From: Pseudomonadota bacterium
GTDB taxonomy: Bacteria; Pseudomonadota; Gammaproteobacteria; Burkholderiales; Burkholderiaceae_C
Direction: 5' to 3'
DNA: 64,000 nucleotides
NCBI GenBank assembly: GCA_020161145.1
Contig: JAIUPQ010000005.1
Span: 186,001 to 250,000, forward strand
Shown: piece by piece, positions 7,117 through 15,365 of the stretch
How positions within the stretch are numbered: the stretch's first letter is position 1
How the letters are laid out: each line of letters starts with the position of its first letter
The notes under the pieces: generated by a model
Seen by the model: the letters and a program-made list of their open reading frames with translations, nothing else
Databases searched by the model: none
Told to the model about the DNA's origin: nothing
Translations under genes and position numbers: made by a program

Positions 7117-9678
7117 TTAACCCGCCTGCACCCGCTGCGTCAGGTGGGCCAGGGCTTCTTCCACCTGGTCGATCAGCACCAGGCACAGATCGCCCGGGGT
7201 CAGCCGCTCCAGCGCGAGGTCGATGGCGGCGAACTCGCCCATCACCTCATCCACGCGCTGGGTGCGCGGGGCCCGCTCGAGGCCCTGGCGCAGCAGGCCC
7301 AGCACCTCGCCGTCGGCGCGGCCGCGCTGGCAGGCGTCCTGGTAGAGCACCACCTCGTCAAAGGCCTCACCCAGGATTTGCGTCATCTCACGGATGTCTT
7401 CGTCGCGGCGGTCGCCCGCCCCGCTGATGACCACGCTGCGGCGCTGGCCCGGCATGGCGGCCACGGCGGTCACCAAGGCGCGCATGGCGTCGGGGTTGTG
7501 GCCGTAGTCGGCAATGACGGTGGCGCCGCGATGCTCCATCACGTTGAAGCGGCCGGGCACGCCGTGGGTGTCGCTGGTGAAGCTGGCCAGGCCGGCGCGG
7601 ATGGCGTCCCAGTGCAGGCCCACGCCCCAGGCAGCGGCCACGGCGGCCATGGCGTTTTCGACCTGGAACGGGATGCTGCCGCCGCGCGTCAGCGGCACGC
7701 CCTGCAGCGACACGCTGTCGCGCCACTGGCCTTCGGCGGCCACCAGATGGCCGTCGTCCACGTAGATGCAGCGTCCGCCCTGGGCGCGGTGGGTGACCAG
7801 CAGCGGGTGGTGGCGGTCGGCGGCAAAGAAGATCACGCCCCCGGTGGCGGCCGGCGCCATGGCCGCCACATGGGGGTCGGTGGCGTTGAGCACGGCGTAG
7901 CCGGTGGGCGCCACGTTCTGCACGATGACGCGCTTGAGCACGGCCAGCTCGTCCACCGTGGTGATGTAGTTCAGGCCCAGGTGGTCGCCGGCGCCGATGT
8001 TGGTGACCACCGCCACCTGGCAGCGGTCGAACCCCAGCCCTTCGCGCAGCACGCCGCCGCGCGCGGTCTCGAAAACGGCGGCATCCACGTCGGGGTGCAG
8101 CAGCACGTTGCGCGCGCTCCTGGGGCCCGAGCAGTCGCCGCTGTCGATCTGGCGGCCCGCCACGTGCACGCCATCGGTATTGGTCATGCCCACGCGCAGA
8201 CCGCTGGCCGCAAACAGGTGGGCAATCAGGCGCGCCGTGGTGGTCTTGCCGTTGGTGCCGGTGACGGCCACCACCGGGATGCGCCCGTCGTCGCCGGCGG
8301 CGAACAGGTGGTCGATGGCTGCCTCGCCCACGGGCCGACCCTTGCCGAACGAGGGATTGAGGTGCATGCGCAGGCCCGGCGCGGCGTTGACTTCGACGAT
8401 GCCGCCGCTTTGCTCCTCGAAGGGGCGCGACAGCGTCTCGCAGACGGCGTCCACGCCGCAGATGTCCAGCCCCACCATGCGCGCCGCGTCCACCGCACGG
8501 GCGGCCACGTCGGCGTGGACCTCGTCGGTCACGTCGGTGGCGGTGCCGCCGGTTGAGAGGTTGGCGTTGTTGCGCAAGATGATGCGGCGGCCCTTTTCGG
8601 GCACCGAGTCGGGCGTCTGGCCTTGCAGCTCCAGCCGCGCGATGGCGATGTCGTCGATGCGGATCTTGGTCAGCGAGGTGGCGTGGCCGTCACCTCGGCG
8701 TGGGTCCTGGTTGACCAGGTCCACCAGCTGGCGCACGGTGTGCACGCCGTCGCCCACCACCAGCGGCGGTTCGCGCCGCGCCGCAGCCACCAGCTTGTTG
8801 CCGATGACCAGCAGCCGAAAGTCGCTACCCGGCAAAAAGCGCTCGACCATCACCGTGCCATAGGCCTCTGCGGCACGGTAGGCGAACTCCAGGTGTTCGC
8901 GGCTGACGATGTTGACGGTGACGCCCTTGCCCTGGTTGCCGTCCTGCGGCTTGACCACCACGGGCAGGCCGATTTCGCGTGCGGCCTCCCAGGCGTCTTC
9001 CACGCTGGCCACCGGGCGGCCCAGCGGCACCGGCACGCCGGCGGCACGCAGCAGGTTTTTGCACAGGTCTTTGTCCTGCGCCAGCGATTCGGCAATGGCG
9101 CTGGTGGAGTCCACCTCGGCGGCCCAGATGCGGCGCGCGCGCGAGCCCCAGCCCAGTTGCACCAGCGAGCCGCTGGTCAGGCGCTTGAAGGGGATGCCGC
9201 GCGCCACCGCCGCCTGCACGATGCAGCCGGTGGACGGGCCCAGGCGCACGTCCTCGTCGAGCGCACGCAGCCGGGCCACCACGGCTTCGGCGTCGAACGG
9301 GGCGTCGGCGCGGGCCGCGGCAATCAACTGCTCGGCCGCTTCCAATGCGGCACGGCCCACCTCTTCTTCACCGAACTCCACCACCACCTGGTAGACACCG
9401 GCCTCCAGCGTGGGGGCGGTGCGGCTGAAGGTGACCTGGCTGCCGGCCTGGTTCTGCAGCGCCAGCGTCACCAGCTCCAGCATATGGGCCAGCGAAGTCT
9501 GGTCGGGCGGTCGGCGCAGCAGGCCCAGCTCGGGCAGCCGCGCGCGCAGCCGCTGCTCGAAGCCGGGCAGGGTGGTCAGCGACACCTCGTCGGCCGAGCA
9601 GGTTACGACGGCCTGCACCGCCGTCTGCCGGCTCCACAGATTGGGGCCCCTCAAAGCACGAATACGAGAAATATCCAT
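7117..9678 (-). CDS. cphA: Cyanophycin synthetase
   Basis: An 853-residue enzyme that builds cyanophycin, a poly-aspartate backbone with arginine side chains, from ATP, Asp and Arg. The N-terminal CphA domain begins IRALRGPNLW. A central ATP-grasp domain follows, with LPVVVKPQDGNQGKGV near residue 230-245 and IVEVNAAPGLRMHL near 425. The C-terminal Mur-ligase-like domain has an intact P-loop VTGTNGKTTTARL near 470-480 and a later VIADYGHNPDAM segment. Length and domain order match active bacterial CphA1. A second CphA-like gene lies upstream on the same strand, and rraA follows with a four-base gap. No cyanophycinase gene is in the window, so degradation genes must be elsewhere. Confidence 0.95.
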   Translation of the reverse strand: MDISRIRALRGPNLWSRQTAVQAVVTCSADEVSLTTLPGFEQRLRARLPELGLLRRPPDQTSLAHMLELVTLALQNQAGSQVTFSRTAPTLEAGVYQVVVEFGEEEVGRAALEAAEQLIAAARADAPFDAEAVVARLRALDEDVRLGPSTGCIVQAAVARGIPFKRLTSGSLVQLGWGSRARRIWAAEVDSTSAIAESLAQDKDLCKNLLRAAGVPVPLGRPVASVEDAWEAAREIGLPVVVKPQDGNQGKGVTVNIVSREHLEFAYRAAEAYGTVMVERFLPGSDFRLLVIGNKLVAAARREPPLVVGDGVHTVRQLVDLVNQDPRRGDGHATSLTKIRIDDIAIARLELQGQTPDSVPEKGRRIILRNNANLSTGGTATDVTDEVHADVAARAVDAARMVGLDICGVDAVCETLSRPFEEQSGGIVEVNAAPGLRMHLNPSFGKGRPVGEAAIDHLFAAGDDGRIPVVAVTGTNGKTTTARLIAHLFAASGLRVGMTNTDGVHVAGRQIDSGDCSGPRSARNVLLHPDVDAAVFETARGGVLREGLGFDRCQVAVVTNIGAGDHLGLNYITTVDELAVLKRVIVQNVAPTGYAVLNATDPHVAAMAPAATGGVIFFAADRHHPLLVTHRAQGGRCIYVDDGHLVAAEGQWRDSVSLQGVPLTRGGSIPFQVENAMAAVAAAWGVGLHWDAIRAGLASFTSDTHGVPGRFNVMEHRGATVIADYGHNPDAMRALVTAVAAMPGQRRSVVISGAGDRRDEDIREMTQILGEAFDEVVLYQDACQRGRADGEVLGLLRQGLERAPRTQRVDEVMGEFAAIDLALERLTPGDLCLVLIDQVEEALAHLTQRVQAG

Positions 9679-9742
9679 ATCAGTTCTTACTCAGCTGCGT
9701 GTAGTCCGCAATGCATGCCGCAACGCCAACCCAGCGACTGCC

Positions 9743-9813
9743 GTGGATCCGGCTTCGCCGGTCCACCAGCAGTGCCCCCTTGAGGGGGCGCGATCTGCGA
9801 TCGCGTAGGGGGT
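9743..9813. repeat. Compact multi-hairpin element between the two cphA genes
   Basis: Three adjacent palindromes are packed into about 70 bases. GTGGATCCGGC pairs with GCCGGTCCAC (9743-9766, one bulged base). GCCCCCT pairs with AGGGGGC (9774-9789). CGCGAT pairs with ATCGCG immediately after. I recall elements rich in such CCCCCTTGAGGGGG cores as dispersed intergenic repeats in Comamonadaceae, but no second copy is visible here. It could attenuate transcription from cphA' into cphA. Confidence 0.5.
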
Positions 9814-9821
9814 GGTCCATA

Positions 9822-12014
9822 TCAGGCGTCAGGGGCAAAGGTGTCGAGGCCGGCGGCGATCAGCTCGGGCGTGATGCCAAACGCCCAGGCCGCCGCCATG
9901 GCGGCCAGCAACGCCTGCATCCAGCCGCTGTCGCCGGGCCGGCCTTGCCGCTCGGCCAGTGCGGCCAGATTGAGCGGCCGGGCGTCCAGGCCCGGGGCAT
10001 GCCAGCGGGCCACCCCGGCCTCCAGCAGCACCGCGCGGCCACCATGGGCCAGGTGCTGGGCCAGCTCGGGCGCCACGGGCTGTGCGGTGTCGGCAAAGAA
10101 CACCACCTCGCCGTCGCACAACTCGGCCATCTCGGCGATGCGCATTTCGTTGCCGCTGAGCACGCCCACGCCTTCGGTCAGCACCACGTCGATCTGGGTG
10201 CGCAACACCTTGAACATGGGCTCGGCGTCGAACACGTCGTGGCGGGCCAGGTCGGCCCAGCCATCCAGGTCGGTGACCACGCCCACCTGGCAGCGGTCGT
10301 AGGGCAGGCCGTTGTCGAGGATGAGTTTGGGGCCGTTCTCGAACACCGCTGCCTGCGCATCGCGGTTCATCAGCACACGGTGGCTGGCCTCCCAGTACTG
10401 GCGGCCGGCCGGCTCGATGCGGCGGCTGCCCAGGTAGAGGCCGTCGGCGCAGGCCAGCGCCGTGGCCCGGCCCGAGAGGTGGATCAGCCAGGCCACGGCC
10501 CGCGCGATGGCGGCGGTGTGCCGCGTGCCGGCCACGCCCACGATGGGGATGCGGCCCACGGCCGTGGCCGCTTCGTCGCTGGGGAACAGGTGCTCGACGA
10601 TGGCCTGGCCCACCGGCCGGGGCTGGCCCTCGGCGGGCTTGAGGTGCATCAGCAACCCGGGCCCGGCATTGACCTCGACCACCGCGCCGCCCTGGGGTGC
10701 GAGCGGGCGGCCGATGTCGTCGGCCACCAGGTCGATGCCGGCGATGTCCAGCCCCAGCGCGCGGGCGGCCAGGCCGGCCAGAAACGCCACGTCGGGGTGC
10801 ACCTCGTCGGTGCAGTCGATGGCCACGTTGCCATTGCGCTGCACCAGCACCTTGCGCCCGGCTTCGGGCACGCTGGCGGCCGTCAGGCCTTGCCGCTGCA
10901 GATCGAGCTGGATGACCTCGTCGGCATCGACGGCCAATCGCGCCAGCGGGAAGTCCTCGTTGACACCGCGGCGCGGATCGATGTTGATCTGCGCGTCGAT
11001 CAGCTCGGCCACCGTGCGGCGGCCGTCGCCGGTGATCCAGGCGTCTTCGCCGCGCGCGGCGGCCACCAGCCGGCCGCCCACCACCAGCAGGCGGTGCTCG
11101 TGGCCGCGCACATAGCGCTCGACGATGACCTCGCTGCCGTGCAGCCGCGCCAGCTCGTAGGCCTTGTGCACGTCGGCCTCGGTGCGCAGGTCCAGTGCCA
11201 CGCCGCGCCCGTGGTTGCCGTCGCTGGGCTTGACCACCACCGGCAGGCCGATGTCTTCGGCCGCGTCCCAGGCGGCGGCGGGGCTGTCCACCACCTGACC
11301 TTCGGGAATGGGCACGCCGCAGGCCTGCAACAAGGTTTTGGTCAGGTCTTTGTCGCTGGCGATGTTCTCGGCGATGGCGCCGGTCAGGTCGGTCTCGGCC
11401 GTCCAGATGCGGCGCTGGGCGCCGCCGTAGCCCAGTTGCACCAGGTTGCCGTCGTTGAGCCGGATGTGGGGGATGTGGCGGTCGGTGGCGGCGGCCACGA
11501 TGCAGGCCGTCGAGGGGCCCAGGTAGCTGTCGTCGATGACCTCGCGCACGGCCGTCACGGCGGCCGCCACGTCAAACGGGCGGTCATTCAACACCGCCTC
11601 CAGCAGCGCATGGCCTTGCGCCAGGGCGGCGCGGCCGACGGCCTCGTCGCGGGCGCGGAACACCATGCGGTAGACGCCGCGCCGTGAGGTGCTGCGCGTC
11701 TGACCAAAACCCGTGGGCATGCCGGCCAGATTCAGCAGCTCGATGACGCAGTGCTCCAGGATGTGGCCGGCCCAGGTGCCCGCCTCCAGCCGCTGCAAAA
11801 AGCCGCCGCGCTCGCCCACGCCGCAATGGTGTTCGGCCAGCGCGGGCAGCAGCGCCAGCAGCCGCGCATTGAAGCCGGGCAAGGCATTGGATGGATGGTC
11901 TTCCAGTTGCCCCAGATCCAGCCAGACCTCCATGGCGGAGCGGTAGGTCCAGATGTTGGGGCCACGCAGAAAGGTGATGCGCTCAAGCGCAATGTGAAAC
12001 GAGGGTTCGCTCAT
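9822..12014 (-). CDS. Second cyanophycin synthetase-like protein, ligase site degenerate
   Basis: A 730-residue CphA paralogue. The start at 12014 (MSEPSFHIAL) is chosen because it aligns with CphA ahead of the shared RGPNIW segment; an upstream extension would run into the divergent gene. The N-domain and ATP-grasp domain look intact (LPVVVKPSDGNHGRGVALD near 260, VVEVNAGPGLLMHL near 460). The Mur-ligase P-loop, however, is replaced by VGVAGTRHTAAIARA near 490-505, lacking the GKT/S lysine, and the C-terminus is about 120 residues shorter than CphA. This resembles CphA' of other Burkholderiales and the CphA2 type, which polymerises beta-Asp-Arg dipeptides with only the ATP-grasp site. Which activity it has cannot be told from sequence. 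Confidence 0.88.
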   Translation of the reverse strand: MSEPSFHIALERITFLRGPNIWTYRSAMEVWLDLGQLEDHPSNALPGFNARLLALLPALAEHHCGVGERGGFLQRLEAGTWAGHILEHCVIELLNLAGMPTGFGQTRSTSRRGVYRMVFRARDEAVGRAALAQGHALLEAVLNDRPFDVAAAVTAVREVIDDSYLGPSTACIVAAATDRHIPHIRLNDGNLVQLGYGGAQRRIWTAETDLTGAIAENIASDKDLTKTLLQACGVPIPEGQVVDSPAAAWDAAEDIGLPVVVKPSDGNHGRGVALDLRTEADVHKAYELARLHGSEVIVERYVRGHEHRLLVVGGRLVAAARGEDAWITGDGRRTVAELIDAQINIDPRRGVNEDFPLARLAVDADEVIQLDLQRQGLTAASVPEAGRKVLVQRNGNVAIDCTDEVHPDVAFLAGLAARALGLDIAGIDLVADDIGRPLAPQGGAVVEVNAGPGLLMHLKPAEGQPRPVGQAIVEHLFPSDEAATAVGRIPIVGVAGTRHTAAIARAVAWLIHLSGRATALACADGLYLGSRRIEPAGRQYWEASHRVLMNRDAQAAVFENGPKLILDNGLPYDRCQVGVVTDLDGWADLARHDVFDAEPMFKVLRTQIDVVLTEGVGVLSGNEMRIAEMAELCDGEVVFFADTAQPVAPELAQHLAHGGRAVLLEAGVARWHAPGLDARPLNLAALAERQGRPGDSGWMQALLAAMAAAWAFGITPELIAAGLDTFAPDA

Positions 12015-12064
12015 GACATTGATGATTGCATGAAAATGGGCTTCGCCGCCCGGAGACACTGCCG

Positions 12065-14368
12065 TTGACCACCGCCATCGCTGCCCCCCCATCCGCCCCG
12101 CCCGCATTGCCGCTGGCTGCCGACGAAGCCCTGCAGGCACGCTGCCCACTGGATCTGGATGGCGAGCTGCGCTTTGCCCCGGGTGAGTTGGTGCTGACCA
12201 GTCAGCGCCTGCTGCATTGGCAGGCGGGTGCCGCCGACTGGCAGGCGGTGACGCTGGTCGTGGGTGATGAACTGCGGCACACCGACCACGCCGGCGTGGG
12301 CACACTGACGCTGGTCTCGGACGGCGTGCGCCGCGCCACCTGGCACCACACGCTGGCCGTCAGCGTGCCGGTGCTGCGGCTGATCAAGCGCGCCGAGGTG
12401 GTGCTGGCCGCACTGGCCCACCCGGGCGACGCGCCGCTGGCGGCCGACGGGGTGGCGCGCTGCCCCTCATGCCAGGCCCCGCTGCCACCCGACAGCGACG
12501 AATGCGCGCTGTGCGACCGCGAGGCCGAGGCGCCACCCTCGACCTGGGTGCTGCTGCGCCTGGGCCGCTTTGCCAAGCCGTATTCGGGCATGTTGCTGAG
12601 CGGTTTTCTGTTGACGCTGGCCGCCACGGCGGCCGGACTGGTGCCGCCCTACCTGACCATTCCGCTGATGGACGACGTGCTGATCCCGTTCCAGAACGGC
12701 CAGCAGATCGAGGTCAGCAAGGTGCTGTGGCTGCTCAGCGGCCTGCTGGGCGCGGCGCTGGTGGCCTGGGCGCTGGGCTGGGCGCGCACCTGGATCCTGG
12801 CGCTGGTGTCCGAGCGCATTGCAGCCGACCTGCGCGTCACCGCCTTCGAGCACCTGCTGGGCCTGTCGCTGGACTACTTCGGCTCCAAGCGCACCGGCGA
12901 CCTGCTGGCGCGCATCGGCTCGGAGACCGATCGCATCTCGGTGTTCCTGAGCCTGCATGCGCTGGACTTCGCCACCGACGTGCTGATGATCACCATGACG
13001 GCCATCATCCTGTTCTCCATCAACCCCTGGCTGGCGCTGGCCACGCTGGTGCCGCTGCCCTTCATCGCCTGGATGATCCACCTGGTGCGCGACCGGCTGC
13101 GCACCGGTTTCGAGAAGATCGACCGCGTCTGGGGCGACGTGACCAACGTGCTGGCCGACACCATTCCCGGCATCCGCGTGGTCAAGGCGTTTGCGCAGGA
13201 AAAGCGTGAAGCCGATCGCTTTCGCGACGCCAACCGCCAGAACCTGGAGGTCAACGACCGCCTGAACAAGACCTGGAGCCTCTTTACCCCCACCGTCACG
13301 CTGCTGACCGACCTGGGGCTGCTGGTGGTCTGGGGCTTTGGCATCTGGTTGATTGCCCACAGCCAGATCACCGTGGGTGTGCTGACGGCCTTCCTGGCCT
13401 ACATCGGCCGCTTCTATGGCCGGCTCGACTCCATGAGTCGCATCGTCAGCGTCACCCAGAAAGCCGCTGCCGGTGCCAAGCGCATCTTCGACATCCTGGA
13501 CCACCAGTCCAACGTGCCCGAACCCGCGCAGCCCGTGCCCACCGGCCAGTTGCGCGGCGGCATCCTGATGGAGGACATCGCGTTTCGCTATGGCAACCGG
13601 GGCGTCATCCAGGGGCTCAACCTCACCATCCGCCCCGGCGAGATGATTGGCCTGGTGGGCCACAGCGGCTCGGGCAAGAGCACGCTGGTCAACCTGATCT
13701 GCCGCTTCTACGACGTGACGGGCGGCGCCATCCGTGTCGATGGCACCGACATCCGCCGCTTCGGCGTGGCCGACTACCGCCGCCACATCGGCCTGGTGCT
13801 GCAAGAGCCCTTCCTCTTTTACGGCACGGTGGCCGAGAACATCGCCTACGGCAAGCCCGACGCCACGCGCGAGGAAATCGTCGCCGCCGCCCGCGCCGCG
13901 CACGCCCACGACTTCATCCTGCGCCTGCCGCAGGGCTACGACTCGCTGGTGGGCGAGCGCGGCCAGGGGCTGTCGGGCGGTGAGCGCCAGCGCATCAGCA
14001 TCGCCCGCGCGCTGCTCATCAACCCGGCCCTGCTCATCCTCGACGAGGCCACCTCGGCGGTGGACACCGAGACCGAGAAGGAAATCCAGAAAGCGCTGGA
14101 CAACCTGGTCAAGGGCCGCACCACCATCGCCATCGCCCACCGCCTCTCCACGCTGCGCAAGGCCGACCGGCTGGTGGTCATGGACCGTGGCCGCGTGGTC
14201 GAGGTCGGCCCGCACGACCAGCTCATCGCCGCGCGCGGCGCCTACTGGCGGCTGTACGAGGCCCAGGTTCGCCAGGGCGGCGACAGCGACGACGACTTGT
14301 TCGAGCGCGCCGGCGTGCTGCTGGCCGCCAACCTGCCCCAGCCCTCAGCCCACAGCACCAGCCTATGA
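12065..14368 (+). CDS. Cyanophycin-associated ABC transporter with PH-like and zinc-ribbon N-terminus
   Basis: A 767-residue half-transporter divergent from cphA', only 50 bases away. I prefer the TTG at 12065, which has GGAG nine bases upstream; the other in-frame start (TTG at 12026) lacks one. Residues about 20-125 form a beta-rich segment that looks like a bacterial PH/GRAM-type fold. CPSC (about 132-135) and CALC (about 146-149) then make a four-Cys zinc ribbon. Six membrane helices (about 175-460) and an ATPase domain follow: Walker A GLVGHSGSGKST near 528, signature LSGGERQR near 636, Walker B LLILDEAT near 656. The exporter class is clear and the substrate unknown. I recall homologues beside cphA being annotated as cyanophycin-metabolism-associated. 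The DUF1854 gene overlaps its stop. Confidence 0.87.
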   Translation: MTTAIAAPPSAPPALPLAADEALQARCPLDLDGELRFAPGELVLTSQRLLHWQAGAADWQAVTLVVGDELRHTDHAGVGTLTLVSDGVRRATWHHTLAVSVPVLRLIKRAEVVLAALAHPGDAPLAADGVARCPSCQAPLPPDSDECALCDREAEAPPSTWVLLRLGRFAKPYSGMLLSGFLLTLAATAAGLVPPYLTIPLMDDVLIPFQNGQQIEVSKVLWLLSGLLGAALVAWALGWARTWILALVSERIAADLRVTAFEHLLGLSLDYFGSKRTGDLLARIGSETDRISVFLSLHALDFATDVLMITMTAIILFSINPWLALATLVPLPFIAWMIHLVRDRLRTGFEKIDRVWGDVTNVLADTIPGIRVVKAFAQEKREADRFRDANRQNLEVNDRLNKTWSLFTPTVTLLTDLGLLVVWGFGIWLIAHSQITVGVLTAFLAYIGRFYGRLDSMSRIVSVTQKAAAGAKRIFDILDHQSNVPEPAQPVPTGQLRGGILMEDIAFRYGNRGVIQGLNLTIRPGEMIGLVGHSGSGKSTLVNLICRFYDVTGGAIRVDGTDIRRFGVADYRRHIGLVLQEPFLFYGTVAENIAYGKPDATREEIVAAARAAHAHDFILRLPQGYDSLVGERGQGLSGGERQRISIARALLINPALLILDEATSAVDTETEKEIQKALDNLVKGRTTIAIAHRLSTLRKADRLVVMDRGRVVEVGPHDQLIAARGAYWRLYEAQVRQGGDSDDDLFERAGVLLAANLPQPSAHSTSL

Positions 14369-14829
14369 GCCATACCCTGACCGAGAACGCGCTGGGCCAG
14401 TTGGTGCTCACCACCGCCGATGGCCATGCGCACGTGGGCGTGGTGCCGGTGCGCGCCTTTCCGCTGCACGAGCCCGAGCATCACCTGGCGCTGGTGGGCG
14501 AGGGCGGCAAGGAGCTGGTCTGGATTGCGGCGTTGGCCAGCCGCCCCCAGGCCGAGCAGGCCTTGCTGCGCCGGGCGCTGGCGGCCCGCGAGTACATGCC
14601 CGAAATCCGCCGCATCGTGGCCGTCTCCACCTTTGCCACGCCCAGCCGCTGGCAGGTCGAAACCGACCGTGGCCCGACCGAGCTGGTGCTCAAGGTGGAG
14701 GAAGACATCCGCCGCCTGGACGGGCGGCGGCGCCTGCTCATCACCAGCGACCTGGGGCTGGTGTTCCACATCCCCGATGCGACGGCGCTGGACCGGCAGT
14801 CGAAGAAGTTTCTGGAGCGGTTTCTGTAG
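14365..14829 (+). CDS. DUF1854 family protein, cyanophycin-associated
   Basis: A 154-residue soluble protein overlapping the ABC transporter stop by four bases (ATGA), so the two are translationally coupled. It has no signal peptide or membrane segment. It is rich in charged residues and contains GGKELVWIA near 48, REYMPEIRRI near 75 and a C-terminal stretch with SDLGLVFHIPDA near 135. This fits DUF1854, a family without known activity that, to my knowledge, co-occurs with cyanophycin synthetase and this ABC transporter type in betaproteobacteria. It may be an accessory or regulatory subunit of the transporter; that is inference from coupling. Confidence 0.8.
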   Translation: MSHTLTENALGQLVLTTADGHAHVGVVPVRAFPLHEPEHHLALVGEGGKELVWIAALASRPQAEQALLRRALAAREYMPEIRRIVAVSTFATPSRWQVETDRGPTELVLKVEEDIRRLDGRRRLLITSDLGLVFHIPDATALDRQSKKFLERFL

Positions 14830-14851
14830 TCGCGGCTCCCGCCGCCCGCGC

Positions 14852-15271
14852 TCAGCGCACCACCAGCACCGGCACCTTGCTGCTGGCCATCACCTTGTTG
14901 GTGACCGAGCCCATGACCAGGCCGGCCAGCGCGCCGTGGCCATGGGCGCCCATGACCAGCAGGTCGTAGCCGCCGGCATCGGCCAGCCTGGCGATGGTTT
15001 CGCCGGCCGAGCCCACCTTGACCACCGGCCTGGCCTCCACGCCGTGGCGGGCCAGGAACTTGACCACCGGGTTCAACACCTTGTCGGATTCCTCACGGTA
15101 ATAGATCTCCACCGCCTCCTTGCCGGCGGCGGCGCGGGCGCGGGCGGGCAGTTGGGTGGGCACGGTCAGGGCCGTGAACTGGTGGCGGCCATCCAGCCAG
15201 TCGTGGGTGGCCAGGTAGGCCAGCATTTTCTTGGTGTAGGGGCTGCCATCGACGGCAAGCAGGATGTTCAT
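14852..15271 (-). CDS. Universal stress protein (UspA family)
   Basis: A 139-residue single Usp domain, the normal family size. It opens MNILLAVDGSPYTKK, where the Asp contacts the adenine ring in ATP-binding members. Near the C-terminus it has the nucleotide motif G-x2-G-x9-G-S (GAHGHG...GSVTNKV), so it probably belongs to the ATP-binding MJ0577-like branch. It is cytoplasmic and usually induced by starvation or stress. It is monocistronic, convergent with the DUF1854 gene and divergent from the sigma factor gene at 15366. The specific role cannot be deduced. Confidence 0.92.
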   Translation of the reverse strand: MNILLAVDGSPYTKKMLAYLATHDWLDGRHQFTALTVPTQLPARARAAAGKEAVEIYYREESDKVLNPVVKFLARHGVEARPVVKVGSAGETIARLADAGGYDLLVMGAHGHGALAGLVMGSVTNKVMASSKVPVLVVR

Positions 15272-15365
15272 CAGTCAAATCTCCAATCGGGTTGTGCCGA
15301 GTCTAGCTGTCGAAACCCCTGTTGCTCGGCGCATCACCGGCAGGCGACGCGCCCAGAATCAAGTC

